Of a stretch of DNA of 64,000 nucleotides, positions 1 to 7,737 are shown in pieces. The translations under genes and the position numbers were made by a program. Origin of the DNA: an uncultured Clostridium sp. (lineage in GTDB: Bacteria > Bacillota > Clostridia > TANB77 > CAG-508); assembly GCA_948436975.1 (NCBI GenBank), contig CAOJJB010000007.1, positions 38,971 through 102,970 of the forward strand. Direction: 5' to 3'. The notes below the pieces were generated by a model. That model worked only from the letters and a program-made list of their open reading frames with translations, ran no database searches and was not told where the DNA came from. Numbering within the stretch: position 1 is the stretch's first letter; each line of letters opens with the position of its first letter.

Positions 1-762
1 GAATTACAAACTTGTATAAATTCATATAAAAGAATAAAAGTAATATTAAGAGAAAAAAATGATGAAGTAATAGAAGATGGAGAATATATACAAGATTTAA
101 ATGGAAATATAGAATTTAAAAATGTATACATGAGATATGATAAAGAATTGGTACTTGAAAATATATCATTTATTATAAATAAAGGAACGAAAGTAACAGT
201 TGCAGGAAGAACAGGAGCAGGTAAAACTACAATTACAAATGTACTTATGAAACTATATGATATAGAAAGTGGAAAAATACTTATAGATAATCAAGATATA
301 TCTAAAATATCGACCAAAAGCTTAAGAGAAAATGTTTCCTATATATCACAAACACCATATATATTTGCAGATACAGTAAGAAATAATATTACACTTGGAA
401 ACAAAAAAATAACAGATGAAAAAATAAATAGTTTAATAGATGAAATAGAAGTAGAAAATCTATTTAATAAATTAGAAAATGGTTTAGATACAGAAATAAA
501 ACTTTCTAAACTATCATATGGAGAATTACAAATAATAGCTTTCATAAGAGCTATTTTACATAAAGCAAATATATATATTTTTGATGAACCAACTTCAAAT
601 ATGGATTTACAAACAGAAAAAATGATACAAAATATAATAGATAAAATAACACAGAAAAGCACAGTAATTATTATTGCACACAGAAAATCTACAATTGAAA
701 GTTCAGATAAAATAATTTATTTAAAAAATGGTAAAGTAGATATGATAGTAAATAAAACTTAA
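1..762 (+). CDS. ABC transporter ATP-binding (exporter-type) protein, 5' partial
   Basis: The reading frame is open from the first base, so this is the C-terminal end of a longer protein, probably a fused permease-ATPase exporter half. The ATP-binding domain shows a Walker A (GRTGAGKTT), a Walker B followed by the catalytic glutamate (IYIFDEPTS) and an H-loop (IIIAHR). The signature motif reads LSYGE instead of the usual LSGGQ, so one ATP site may be weakened, as in the degenerate half of asymmetric heterodimeric exporters. The frame preceding the first internal Met (position 130) encodes the normal linker leading into the domain. Substrate cannot be told. Confidence 0.85.
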   Translation, partial: ELQTCINSYKRIKVILREKNDEVIEDGEYIQDLNGNIEFKNVYMRYDKELVLENISFIINKGTKVTVAGRTGAGKTTITNVLMKLYDIESGKILIDNQDISKISTKSLRENVSYISQTPYIFADTVRNNITLGNKKITDEKINSLIDEIEVENLFNKLENGLDTEIKLSKLSYGELQIIAFIRAILHKANIYIFDEPTSNMDLQTEKMIQNIIDKITQKSTVIIIAHRKSTIESSDKIIYLKNGKVDMIVNKT

Positions 763-779
763 AAAAGTTATATAGTTTA

Positions 780-877
780 AAAGTGCATCTTATAATGAAA
801 ATAATTCTAAAAATAGTTTTTATATAAAATAATTATATACTATATTTTATAGATAATATTTTTCAAAGATGCACTTT
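780..877. repeat. 12-bp inverted repeat around an AT-only loop
   Basis: Arms at 780-791 (core AAGTGCATCTT) and 866-877 are perfect reverse complements separated by 74 bases of almost pure A and T. It lies just after the ABC gene stop and could be a long, weak terminator-like hairpin or the remnant of a small inverted-repeat element. No T-run follows directly. Confidence 0.5.
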
Positions 878-1017
878 AAATATTAAACTTAAAAAAGCAA
901 TTAAAAAATGTAATATTAAATTAAAATAATATTATATAATTTTACAAAATATGTTAATATATAAATACAAATTTATAGCAAAATAATGTAAAATTATATA
1001 ATGATTTATGAAATAAA

Positions 1018-1686
1018 TTAAAGCTTATTTACAATTGTAGATATTAATAACTTTGGTGTAACTCTTTCATAGAAACCAAAATAATGTTTCTTATATTCAG
1101 AAGGAGTTGAATGTATGTTCATATTATCAATAGAACGTGTAATAGCATATTTTACATTGTGAGAATTAACATTATATATTTTAGAAACATGAGGATATAC
1201 ATACTTCTTTAGGTTTTCAAACTGATAATTATCTTTATGTATATATGAATAAACTATGGCATCTACTAAATAATTAGTACCCAATAATTTAAAATCAAAA
1301 CGAAGATTTTTTAAAACTTCATAAACTTTTTTATGAATAACTCGTTTATTTATTTTTGATATAAAATTTTCTAGTTTTTTAAGAAGATATTCATTAGTTT
1401 CATCAATAGGTAAATATAACGTATATTTAGAATTCTTTTGTGTTTGAGGATTTTTAGAGAAAATGATTTTGTTTTCAATATTTTGTAATAAATATTGAAT
1501 TTCAGAAATTTCTATATTGAAATCTAATATAATCATATTTATTTTTGAGTTACTACACATATTAGAAAGTTCTTCTTTACTACCAACAACTCCAAGTAAA
1601 TGGATATTATCAAAGTTATTAAAAATAATATTACAAGCTTTTTTTACTATTTTAAGATCAGTGCTATAAATTATTGCATTATACAT
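1018..1686 (-). CDS. Spo0A-like transcriptional regulator with degenerate receiver
   Basis: 222 residues. The C-terminal part (about residues 118-215) matches the Spo0A effector domain: an LLGTNYLVDAI stretch like the YLREAI helix, then a basic recognition region (YPHVSKIYN, VKYAITRSI). The N-terminal half looks like a response-regulator receiver. Asp55 sits at the phosphoacceptor place (IILDFN), but the acidic pair expected near residue 10 is missing and the rest is poorly conserved, so phosphorylation is doubtful. The start has a strong ribosome binding site (GAAGGGGGT on the minus strand). It lies next to a sigma/anti-sigma pair. A DNA-binding regulator is likely; its targets are unknown. 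Confidence 0.7.
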   Translation of the reverse strand: MYNAIIYSTDLKIVKKACNIIFNNFDNIHLLGVVGSKEELSNMCSNSKINMIILDFNIEISEIQYLLQNIENKIIFSKNPQTQKNSKYTLYLPIDETNEYLLKKLENFISKINKRVIHKKVYEVLKNLRFDFKLLGTNYLVDAIVYSYIHKDNYQFENLKKYVYPHVSKIYNVNSHNVKYAITRSIDNMNIHSTPSEYKKHYFGFYERVTPKLLISTIVNKL

Positions 1687-1812
1687 TTTTTTACTACCCC
1701 CTTCACTTTATAAAACAATTTACCATATGAAAAGGTGACAAAATTAGTAAAAAAAATAAAAAAATTTACAAAAGAATATGAAAAAGGAGGAAATTTTAAA
1801 TAAAATTCGATC

Positions 1813-2589
1813 ATGGATAATTTTAAATCAAAAAATATAGTTGATAAATATGGGGATATGATTTATCATATTGCTCTAAGAAGGTTAAAAAACGAAGAGG
1901 ACGCAAACAATATAGTTAAAGAAGTGTTTTTTAGATACATAAAGTATATAAAATCTAATAAAAAATTTAAAGATGAAAAACATGAAAAATGTTGGTTTAT
2001 TTCTATAGCTAAAAATTTATGTTATAATAGACAAAACAGATTTTATAAAATAAATATTTCAAAAGAAATAGAAAGATTTGTTCAAGTAGTAGACTTTAAA
2101 TCAAGAAATATAGTTGACAAATATGGGGATATGATTTATTATATTGCTTTAAAACGATTAAAAAATGAAGAAGATGCCAATGACATAGTACAAGAAGTAT
2201 TTTTTAAATATATAAAACGTATAAAGTCTAATAAGAAATTTAGAGATGAAAATCATGAAAAATATTGGTTGATTTGTGTATGTAAAAATTTATGTTATAA
2301 TGAAAAAAATAGTGCCTATAGAAATAATATTTCACTAGAAGAAGTAGAACTAGTATCAAAAGAAAACTTTGATGAAAGAACTAGTGAAATATTAGAAAAT
2401 GTCGAAAAGTTAAAAGATAAGTATAGAATAGTTGTTGAACTGTTTTATTTTAATGGTTTTAAAATATCTGAAATTAGTGATATGTTGCAGATTAAAGAAG
2501 ATAATGTTAAACAAAGACTAAGTAGGGGTAGAATTAAATTAAGAGAAAATTGGGATGTTGGAGGAACAAAATATAGTGGAAAAGTTTGA
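1813..2589 (+). CDS. RNA polymerase sigma factor (ECF-like) with tandemly duplicated region 2
   Basis: 258 residues. Residues 4-83 and 95-174 are two copies of a sigma-70 region 2 (IVDKYGDMIY, EDANDIVQEVF), aligned without gaps at an offset of 91 residues and about 75 percent identical (60 of 80). Region 4 with its helix-turn-helix follows once (KISEISDMLQIKEDNVKQRLSRGR). A normal ECF factor has one region 2 and about 160-190 residues, so this is an in-frame internal duplication of 273 bp. The GGAGG at 1786-1790 lies 22 bases before the ATG, and an in-frame stop at 1801 blocks an earlier start. The next gene overlaps it and encodes a membrane protein of anti-sigma type. Confidence 0.85.
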   Translation: MDNFKSKNIVDKYGDMIYHIALRRLKNEEDANNIVKEVFFRYIKYIKSNKKFKDEKHEKCWFISIAKNLCYNRQNRFYKINISKEIERFVQVVDFKSRNIVDKYGDMIYYIALKRLKNEEDANDIVQEVFFKYIKRIKSNKKFRDENHEKYWLICVCKNLCYNEKNSAYRNNISLEEVELVSKENFDERTSEILENVEKLKDKYRIVVELFYFNGFKISEISDMLQIKEDNVKQRLSRGRIKLRENWDVGGTKYSGKV

Positions 2590-3244
2590 AGAGGAGCTAG
2601 AAAAGGTTAGTGCTAAAATTAATAGTATGAGTTTAAGCGAGGAGTTCAAAGAAAACCTGTGTAAAAAGCTTGACTATGAGTATAGTAGAATGCCACCTAA
2701 AAGACGATTTTTTATTCCAAAACAAATAGTCGCGGTATTTGCTTGTTGTATTTTAGTAACTAGTTATGCCTTTGCAGATGGAATTGAAAATGCTGTAAAT
2801 AGTATTTTTTCAAATACTTCAAGAGAGATTCAGCAAGCAGTTGAAAGTGGAAATCTTCAAACTATAACTATGGATTATGTGAAAAAAGAGGATGTTTCAA
2901 TCAAAATTGATTATACAGTAGTTAGTGAAGATTTTATTTGTTTAGCTTTTAATGTTTTAAGTGAAGAGGAATTTAGTAATGTATATGTAGATAATATTGA
3001 ATTTATGAATAAATATAATGAAAGAATATATAGTACTAATGATACTGAAATTAAAAATATAAAGTATTCATATACTGATAAAAAATTAAATAATAAAAAT
3101 TCTATATATATTATAAAAGTAGATAATTTAAAACTTAATGATAGTGAAATAAAAATAATTTTAAATGGTGTAAAAATGTTAAACTTTAATAATAGAAATG
3201 ATATTGATAGCAAATGGGAATTTAACATTCAAGTAAATTGTTAA
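2576..3244 (+). CDS. Anti-sigma-factor-like membrane protein
   Basis: 222 residues from a GTG at 2576, chosen because GGAGGA at 2560-2565 lies 10 bases upstream; an ATG at 2555 would add seven residues but has no ribosome binding site. The cytoplasmic N-terminus is short and charged. One membrane segment lies at about residues 49-68 (VAVFACCILVTSYAFA) and a long extracytoplasmic part follows. The gene overlaps the sigma gene by 14 bases, so the two are translationally coupled. This arrangement is typical of an ECF sigma factor with its membrane anti-sigma or sensor (DUF4179-like). No zinc-binding anti-sigma HxxxCxxC motif is seen, so the inhibitory role is inferred from context. Confidence 0.6.
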   Translation: MEKFEEELEKVSAKINSMSLSEEFKENLCKKLDYEYSRMPPKRRFFIPKQIVAVFACCILVTSYAFADGIENAVNSIFSNTSREIQQAVESGNLQTITMDYVKKEDVSIKIDYTVVSEDFICLAFNVLSEEEFSNVYVDNIEFMNKYNERIYSTNDTEIKNIKYSYTDKKLNNKNSIYIIKVDNLKLNDSEIKIILNGVKMLNFNNRNDIDSKWEFNIQVNC

Positions 3245-3246
3245 TT

Positions 3247-3292
3247 AAAGGAAAAGCACAATTGTCTTTTGACAATTGTGCTTTTCCTTTTT
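3247..3292. terminator. Strong bidirectional intrinsic terminator
   Basis: A perfect stem (core GGAAAAGCACAATTGTC at 3250-3266 with 3271-3287, extended by A:T pairs) closes a TTTT loop and is followed by T5. It can serve the sigma/anti-sigma operon and, on the other strand, the secreted protein gene. Confidence 0.9.
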
Positions 3293-3298
3293 GCGAAT

Positions 3299-3883
3299 TT
3301 TCGGTACAGAATTTATAAAGTTATTTCCAAGAATAATAAGTTATTTTAATAGCAATTGTGCCCCCTGTTGAGTTTGTAACCATGAATTGATAAGTATATC
3401 CTGGTATTACTTCAATCCAATCGATTTTATAGCTTCCCTCATTTACGCCACCAGTTTGACTGGCAACAGTAGCTGTAGAGTCAAACATGAGAGATACAGC
3501 ATAATTTCCGCTGGCACCAGTTGCCTCCATTTCATAGGCAAAATACCGGTCAGGGATTTTGAAAGGTACAAGGTATAACCGCTGCTTTGTTGATTCATCA
3601 GTTACCTGATCCCACATAAGTGGCATAATATCGGTTTCCTCATGAGGATCCAAGGTTACTGTTACAGTATGTTTGACAGCCCCAGTCGGGATTTCAGAAA
3701 CCTCATTGCCTGCTGTATCAGCCGCTACATTATTCGCTGCAAAAACGTTGGTAGACATAGAAAGGCATAATGCCGTTGTAAGTAGTATAGATAAAAATTT
3801 TTTCATTTTTATAATATCCTCCTGTTATTTTTTGTTGCACTACTTACTACTCAAAGAAACACTCTTACTATTCTGTACCGAAA
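3299..3883. repeat. 14-bp perfect inverted repeat bounding the secreted-protein gene
   Basis: TTTCGGTACAGAAT at 3299-3312 is the exact reverse complement of 3870-3883. The 585-bp segment between holds only the minus-strand gene 3321-3806, which is clearly richer in G and C than its surroundings. No clear target-site duplication is seen. It could be a small transposable cassette, an invertible segment or a pair of regulatory palindrome halves. Confidence 0.6.
3321..3806 (-). CDS. Secreted protein of unknown function
   Basis: 161 residues. A classical signal peptide runs to about residue 23 (MKKFLSILLTTALCLS then VFA-AN, a type I cleavage site). The mature part of about 138 residues is rich in Thr, Val and Gly with aromatic residues near the end, consistent with a beta-sandwich; no catalytic motif or wall-anchor signal is recognised. 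The ribosome binding site is AGGAGGA, ten bases before the ATG. Base composition is much higher in G+C than neighbouring genes, and the gene sits inside a 14-bp inverted repeat, both suggesting recent acquisition. No homologous family is recognised. Confidence 0.7.
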   Translation of the reverse strand: MKKFLSILLTTALCLSMSTNVFAANNVAADTAGNEVSEIPTGAVKHTVTVTLDPHEETDIMPLMWDQVTDESTKQRLYLVPFKIPDRYFAYEMEATGASGNYAVSLMFDSTATVASQTGGVNEGSYKIDWIEVIPGYTYQFMVTNSTGGTIAIKITYYSWK

Positions 3884-4193
3884 TGTCATTGAACAAAGAA
3901 GTATAATAAGACTACTCTTGTCAGCGACTTTTACTGTCTGTGCGAAATGCGACAGTGATAAAAATTATAGCGAAATCGACAAAATTCGACAAGTGCGATG
4001 GCGAAAAGTGGTCTTTTAATAAAAAGGCTTGCTTTTTTATTAAAAAAGTAAAACATATAAACTTTGGTATAAAAGACTTTGATAGAAATGTCGACAAAAA
4101 ATTCATAACTTTTCATAACTTTTTAACACAAAGTAATTTTTATATGGTATCCTATTTTTGCTGTAAAAATTTAAGGTTAAGGAGAGTGTACAT
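3884..4193. other. 310-base intergenic region without a convincing gene
   Basis: It holds a run of GCGA/TCGACA-containing repeats (3940-4000), a small hairpin (ACTGTC 3933-3938 with GACAGT 3951-3956) and an A/T-only hairpin (4014-4025 with 4034-4045). No good promoter for the downstream kinase is seen. A short open frame of 85 codons lacks a ribosome binding site and is not credited. Confidence 0.5.
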
Positions 4194-5096
4194 ATGACAA
4201 ACATGGAAAAAACAAATAGTAGTTTTAGTAAAACTAAATTAATAACTTATAAGGACATACTGAATATAATTATTTCTTTTATTGGAATTGCGATTGCAAG
4301 CATTGAAATAATAGAAATAAGAGCTAATTTAAAAATACAGGATTATAGATTTGTGATATACAATGTTATAATTTGTTTAGTAATAATATCAATAAATATA
4401 TATGGTATTATAAGTAGAAGAAGAGAAATAAAAGAAAAGGAGTATATTGAACAATTAGAAGAAAAAAATAAAAATTTAATTGAAGTCCATAATAACGTAA
4501 GAAGTTTTAAACATGACTTTAATAACATTTTACAATCAATAAACGGCTATATAGATGTGCAAGATATGGATTCACTAAAAAAATACTTTAATGATTTACT
4601 AAAAGAAAGTAATCATATAAATATATTAGGGGTGTTAAATTTTCAAGTCATGGATAATCCAGCAATGTATTCTGTATTATTAAATAAGTATAAATTAGCA
4701 AAAGAAAAAGATATTACAATGAATATTGACATAATGTTAAAATTAGATAGATTTTCAGAAAAATCTTATATAATGTCAAGGATATTAGGAATATTATTAG
4801 ACAATGCAATAGAAGCAGCAGAAGAATGTGAAGAAAAAATAGTAAATATACAATTTTTAAAAGATGAAAAAAGAGATAAAGATATAATAGTAATTGAAAA
4901 TACATATAAAAATAAAGAAATAGATACAACACAAATATTTGAAAAAGATTATACAACCAAAAAAGAAAAAGGAAATTCTGGATTAGGACTATGGAAAGTA
5001 AGCGATATATTAGAAAAAGATTCAAAATTAGAATTATTTACATATAAAAATGATGAAATGTTTAAACAAAAACTAGAATTTTACTATAAAGATTAA
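4194..5096 (+). CDS. GHKL-domain sensor histidine kinase (AgrC/HPK10-like), orphan
   Basis: 300 residues. Two membrane segments near the N-terminus (about residues 22-42 and 53-74) are followed by a coiled linker, a dimerisation helix with the phosphoacceptor His107 (SFKHDFNN) and a GHKL ATPase with an N-box (LLDNAIEAA) and a G-box (GLGLW). AgrC-type kinases usually have six or seven membrane helices, so this sensor part is reduced. AAGGAGAG lies seven bases before the ATG. No response regulator, peptide precursor or AgrB gene is adjacent; the next gene is a HAD hydrolase after a terminator. The partner must be elsewhere. Confidence 0.85.
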   Translation: MTNMEKTNSSFSKTKLITYKDILNIIISFIGIAIASIEIIEIRANLKIQDYRFVIYNVIICLVIISINIYGIISRRREIKEKEYIEQLEEKNKNLIEVHNNVRSFKHDFNNILQSINGYIDVQDMDSLKKYFNDLLKESNHINILGVLNFQVMDNPAMYSVLLNKYKLAKEKDITMNIDIMLKLDRFSEKSYIMSRILGILLDNAIEAAEECEEKIVNIQFLKDEKRDKDIIVIENTYKNKEIDTTQIFEKDYTTKKEKGNSGLGLWKVSDILEKDSKLELFTYKNDEMFKQKLEFYYKD

Positions 5097-5100
5097 TATA

Positions 5101-5136
5101 AAAAAAGTAAATCCAATTATGGATTTACTTTTTTTT
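5101..5136 (+). terminator. Intrinsic terminator after the GHKL kinase
   Basis: GTAAATCC at 5107-5114 pairs with GGATTTAC at 5121-5128, extended by A:T pairs, and is followed by T8. Confidence 0.9.
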
Positions 5137-5190
5137 ATTATATGTTAAAATGAAAATAATTTTGAAAATATGGAAGGAAAAGGAAATAAT

Positions 5191-5709
5191 ATGAGAATAG
5201 GAATAGATATAGATGATGTTATAACAGAAACATCAATAGCAGTGAAAGAATATATTGAAAAATATGATAAAGATAGAGATATGATGAATCATATAGAAGA
5301 AGTAATGAGAGGAGATATGCCAACACAAAATATAAAAGATTTTTTTAAAAATGAAAGTTCAAAAATTTTTAAAAGAGTAAAATTAAAACCAAATGCAAGC
5401 CAAGTTATCGAAAAATTAATAAATAGTGGAAATGAGATATTTATTATAACATCAAGAGGTGATCCTAAAATGAAGGGTACTACAGAATGCACATTAGAAT
5501 ATTTTAGAAATAATAACATTAAATATACAAAAATATTATTTAATTCATTTGAAAAAGCTAAAATATGTAAAGAAAATAAAATAGACTTAATGATAGATGA
5601 CTCAGAAAAATATTGTAGAGAAATTTTAAAAGAAAATATAAAAAGCATATTATTTACATCAGAAATAAACAAAACAATACCAACAAAAATTGAAAGAGTC
5701 AATAATTAG
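5191..5709 (+). CDS. HAD-superfamily hydrolase, 5'(3')-deoxyribonucleotidase-like
   Basis: 172 residues from the ATG at 5191. The upstream ATG at 5170 is rejected because GGAAGGAAAAGG, the ribosome binding site, lies between the two. Motif I is GIDIDDV near residue 4 (nucleophile and acid/base Asp), motif II is the Ser in FIITSRG, a conserved Lys follows in FEKAKIC, and motif III is LMIDDSE. This pattern and length fit the cytosolic deoxynucleotidase/YqfW branch of HAD phosphatases, which dephosphorylate nucleotides or similar small phosphates. It stands alone between a terminator and the rpsB promoter. Exact substrate unknown. Confidence 0.75.
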   Translation: MRIGIDIDDVITETSIAVKEYIEKYDKDRDMMNHIEEVMRGDMPTQNIKDFFKNESSKIFKRVKLKPNASQVIEKLINSGNEIFIITSRGDPKMKGTTECTLEYFRNNNIKYTKILFNSFEKAKICKENKIDLMIDDSEKYCREILKENIKSILFTSEINKTIPTKIERVNN

Positions 5710-5784
5710 TTAGAATTAGAAGAAAAAATAGATACAATAATTAATAAAGATAATAAAAAAATATGAGAAAAATTACATAAAGTA

Positions 5785-5813
5785 TTGATTTTTAAAACCA
5801 AAATTGATATAAT
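5785..5813 (+). promoter_or_regulatory. Promoter of rpsB-tsf
   Basis: TTGATT (5785-5790), 17-base spacer, TATAAT (5808-5813). Transcription would start near 5820, giving a leader of about 105 bases. Confidence 0.85.
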
Positions 5814-5818
5814 ATCAA

Positions 5819-5900
5819 CGTTATAAAATAACGCACATAGATGGAGTTTTAAATTGTGCTATTAATCAATAGTTGTTTAAAATGTAGAAATCTATGGAGG
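5819..5900 (+). promoter_or_regulatory. Structured rpsB leader, candidate S2-responsive element
   Basis: Nested complementary segments are visible: a 5' hairpin CGTTA (5819-5823)/TAACG (5829-5833), then a long irregular stem with CATAGAT (5836-5842)/ATCTATG (5890-5896), TTTTAAA (5847-5853)/TTTAAAA (5876-5882) and CTATT (5859-5863)/AATAG (5868-5872). The stem ends in a GGAGG a little before the true ribosome binding site. Ribosomal protein leaders often fold like this for autoregulation; that S2 binds here is inferred. Confidence 0.55.
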
Positions 5901-5926
5901 AAAAACAAAATAAGGAGGAAATTAAA

Positions 5927-6697
5927 ATGGCAGTAGTAGCAATGAAGCAATTACTAGAAGCAGGTGTTCACTTTGGACATCAAACAAGAAGATGGGATCC
6001 AAAAATGGCAGAATATATATTTCAAGCTAGAAATGGAATCCATATAATAGACTTACAAAAAACATCAAAAAAATTAGATGAGGCTTATAAGTTTATAAAA
6101 GAACAAGCAGAAGAAGGGAAAACAGTATTATTTGTAGGAACAAAAAAACAAGCACAAGAATGTATAAAAGAAGCAGCACAAAAATGTAGCATGTACTATG
6201 TAGACCAAAGATGGTTAGGAGGAATGCTAACAAACTTCAAAACAATAGAAGGAAGAATACAAAGACTAAAAGACTTAGAAGAAATGGAACAAGATGGAAC
6301 ATTTGAAGTATTACCAAAAAAAGAAGTTAGTACATTAAAAAATGAAATGGAAAAACTAGAAAAAAATCTTGGTGGAATAAAAGACATGAAAGAAATGCCA
6401 GGAGTAATGTTTGTAGTAGATCCTAAAAAAGAAAGAATTGCAATATTAGAAGCAAGAAAATTAGGAATACCAGTAGTAGGATTAGTAGACACAAACTGTA
6501 ACCCAGAAGATGTAGACTATGCAATACCAGGAAATGATGATGCAATAAGAGCTGTAAAATTAATAGCAGACGTTATGGCAAATGCAGTTATAGAAGGAAG
6601 ACAAGGAGAAGACGCAGAAATTTCAACAGAAATTGAATCAGACGAAGAAGTAACAGATATGGAAGAAGTAGTAGCAGAAGAAAAATCTGAAGAATAA
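5927..6697 (+). CDS. rpsB: 30S ribosomal protein S2
   Basis: 256 residues starting [19 protein letters not shown], which is the characteristic S2 N-terminus; an in-frame ATG at 5894 is rejected because AAGGAGG lies just before 5927. The family motifs [16 protein letters not shown] and the DTNC-P segment of the C-terminal half are all present. S2 sits on the back of the small subunit and helps bind S1 and initiation factors. The C-terminal tail is an acidic extension rich in Glu. It is followed by tsf, the usual bacterial pairing, from one strong promoter with a structured leader. Confidence 0.97.
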   Translation: MAVVAMKQLLEAGVHFGHQTRRWDPKMAEYIFQARNGIHIIDLQKTSKKLDEAYKFIKEQAEEGKTVLFVGTKKQAQECIKEAAQKCSMYYVDQRWLGGMLTNFKTIEGRIQRLKDLEEMEQDGTFEVLPKKEVSTLKNEMEKLEKNLGGIKDMKEMPGVMFVVDPKKERIAILEARKLGIPVVGLVDTNCNPEDVDYAIPGNDDAIRAVKLIADVMANAVIEGRQGEDAEISTEIESDEEVTDMEEVVAEEKSEE

Positions 6698-6710
6698 TAA
6701 ATTATATAAA

Positions 6711-6743
6711 AGGGCGAATTACATAAGTAAACACGCCCTAATT
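6711..6743 (+). other. rpsB-tsf intercistronic hairpin
   Basis: AGGGCG (6711-6716) pairs with CGCCCT (6734-6739), enclosing 17 bases, with AATTTT after it. It may weaken readthrough or set the stoichiometry between S2 and EF-Ts; the T-run is poor, so complete termination is unlikely. Confidence 0.5.
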
Positions 6744-6768
6744 TTAAATAAAATAGGAGGTACTTAAA

Positions 6769-7644
6769 ATGATAACTGCAGAATTAGTAAAACAACTAAG
6801 AGAAAAAACTGGAGCAGGAATGATGGACTGCAAAAAAGTTTTAACAGAAACAGATGGAAATATGGACAAAGCAGAAGAACTATTAAGAGAAAGAGGAATA
6901 GCAAAAGCAGCTAAAAAATCTGGAAGAGTAGCAGCAGAAGGATTAGTAGCAACATATGTTTCAGCTGACAAGAAAATAGGATCAATAGTAGAAGTAAATG
7001 CAGAAACAGACTTTGTTTCAAAAAATGGAGAATTCGTAGAATTTGTAAATGATATAGCTGAAATTGTAGCACAAGCAAATCCAAAAAATGTAGAATGTTT
7101 ATTAGAAGAAAAATATAAAAACACAGAAAAAACAGTACAAGAAGTATTAACAGATAAAATAGCAACAATAGGAGAAAACATGGTAATCAGAAGATTTGAA
7201 AGATTTGAATCAGAAGGATTAGTAGAAAGTTATATACATGGAGAAGGTAAAATAGCAGTATTAGTTAACTTCAAAAATGGAAACAGTGAATTAGCAAAAG
7301 ATGTATGTATGCAAATTGCAGCAGCAAGACCAGAATATTTAAATAGAGAATCAGTACCACAAGATAGAATAAGTAAAGAAATGGAAATATTAAAAGCACA
7401 AGCTATGAATGAAGGAAAGCCAGCAGAAATAGCTGAAAAAATGGTACAAGGAAGAATAGGAAAATTCTATGGAGAAATATGTTTATTAGATCAAGAATTT
7501 GTTAAGGATTCAAGCATAAAAGTAGGAGATTTAATAAAAAATCAAGGTGCAGAATTAGTAGAATATGCAAGATTTGAAAAAGGTGAAGGAATAGAGAAAA
7601 AAGAAGAAAATTTTGCAGAAGAAGTTATGAAACAATTACAATAA
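6769..7644 (+). CDS. tsf: Translation elongation factor Ts
   Basis: 291 residues. EF-Ts is the guanine nucleotide exchange factor that recycles EF-Tu-GDP. The N-terminal module has the family pattern LVKQLREKTGAGMMDCKKVL, followed by the core pattern ETDFVSKN and a second core subdomain (MQIAAARPEYL). The length agrees with the family. The start has AGGAGG seven bases upstream. It is the second gene of the rpsB operon and a terminator follows it. Confidence 0.97.
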   Translation: MITAELVKQLREKTGAGMMDCKKVLTETDGNMDKAEELLRERGIAKAAKKSGRVAAEGLVATYVSADKKIGSIVEVNAETDFVSKNGEFVEFVNDIAEIVAQANPKNVECLLEEKYKNTEKTVQEVLTDKIATIGENMVIRRFERFESEGLVESYIHGEGKIAVLVNFKNGNSELAKDVCMQIAAARPEYLNRESVPQDRISKEMEILKAQAMNEGKPAEIAEKMVQGRIGKFYGEICLLDQEFVKDSSIKVGDLIKNQGAELVEYARFEKGEGIEKKEENFAEEVMKQLQ

Positions 7645-7675
7645 TAGTTAAATGAAGAAATTCATTTAACACTAA

Positions 7676-7719
7676 AAAAGTGTTAACAAAATAAAAATTT
7701 TGCTAGCACTTTTAATTTT
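7676..7719 (+). terminator. Terminator of the rpsB-tsf operon
   Basis: The arms 7676-7692 and 7697-7713 pair over 17 positions with one G:U and one mismatch around an A4 loop. The tail is AATTTTA, so efficiency may be moderate. Confidence 0.7.
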
Positions 7720-7737
7720 ATAAAAAATGGAGAAGTT

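Noticed and set aside
4014-4045. A/T-only hairpin followed by A run
   Set aside because: No G:C pairs in the stem, so unlikely to terminate or bind stably.
3940-4197. 85-codon open frame before the GHKL kinase
   Set aside because: No ribosome binding site, biased repetitive composition, overlaps the kinase start; most likely chance.
6196-6492. Minus-strand open frame inside rpsB
   Set aside because: Antisense shadow of a conserved gene, without ribosome binding site.
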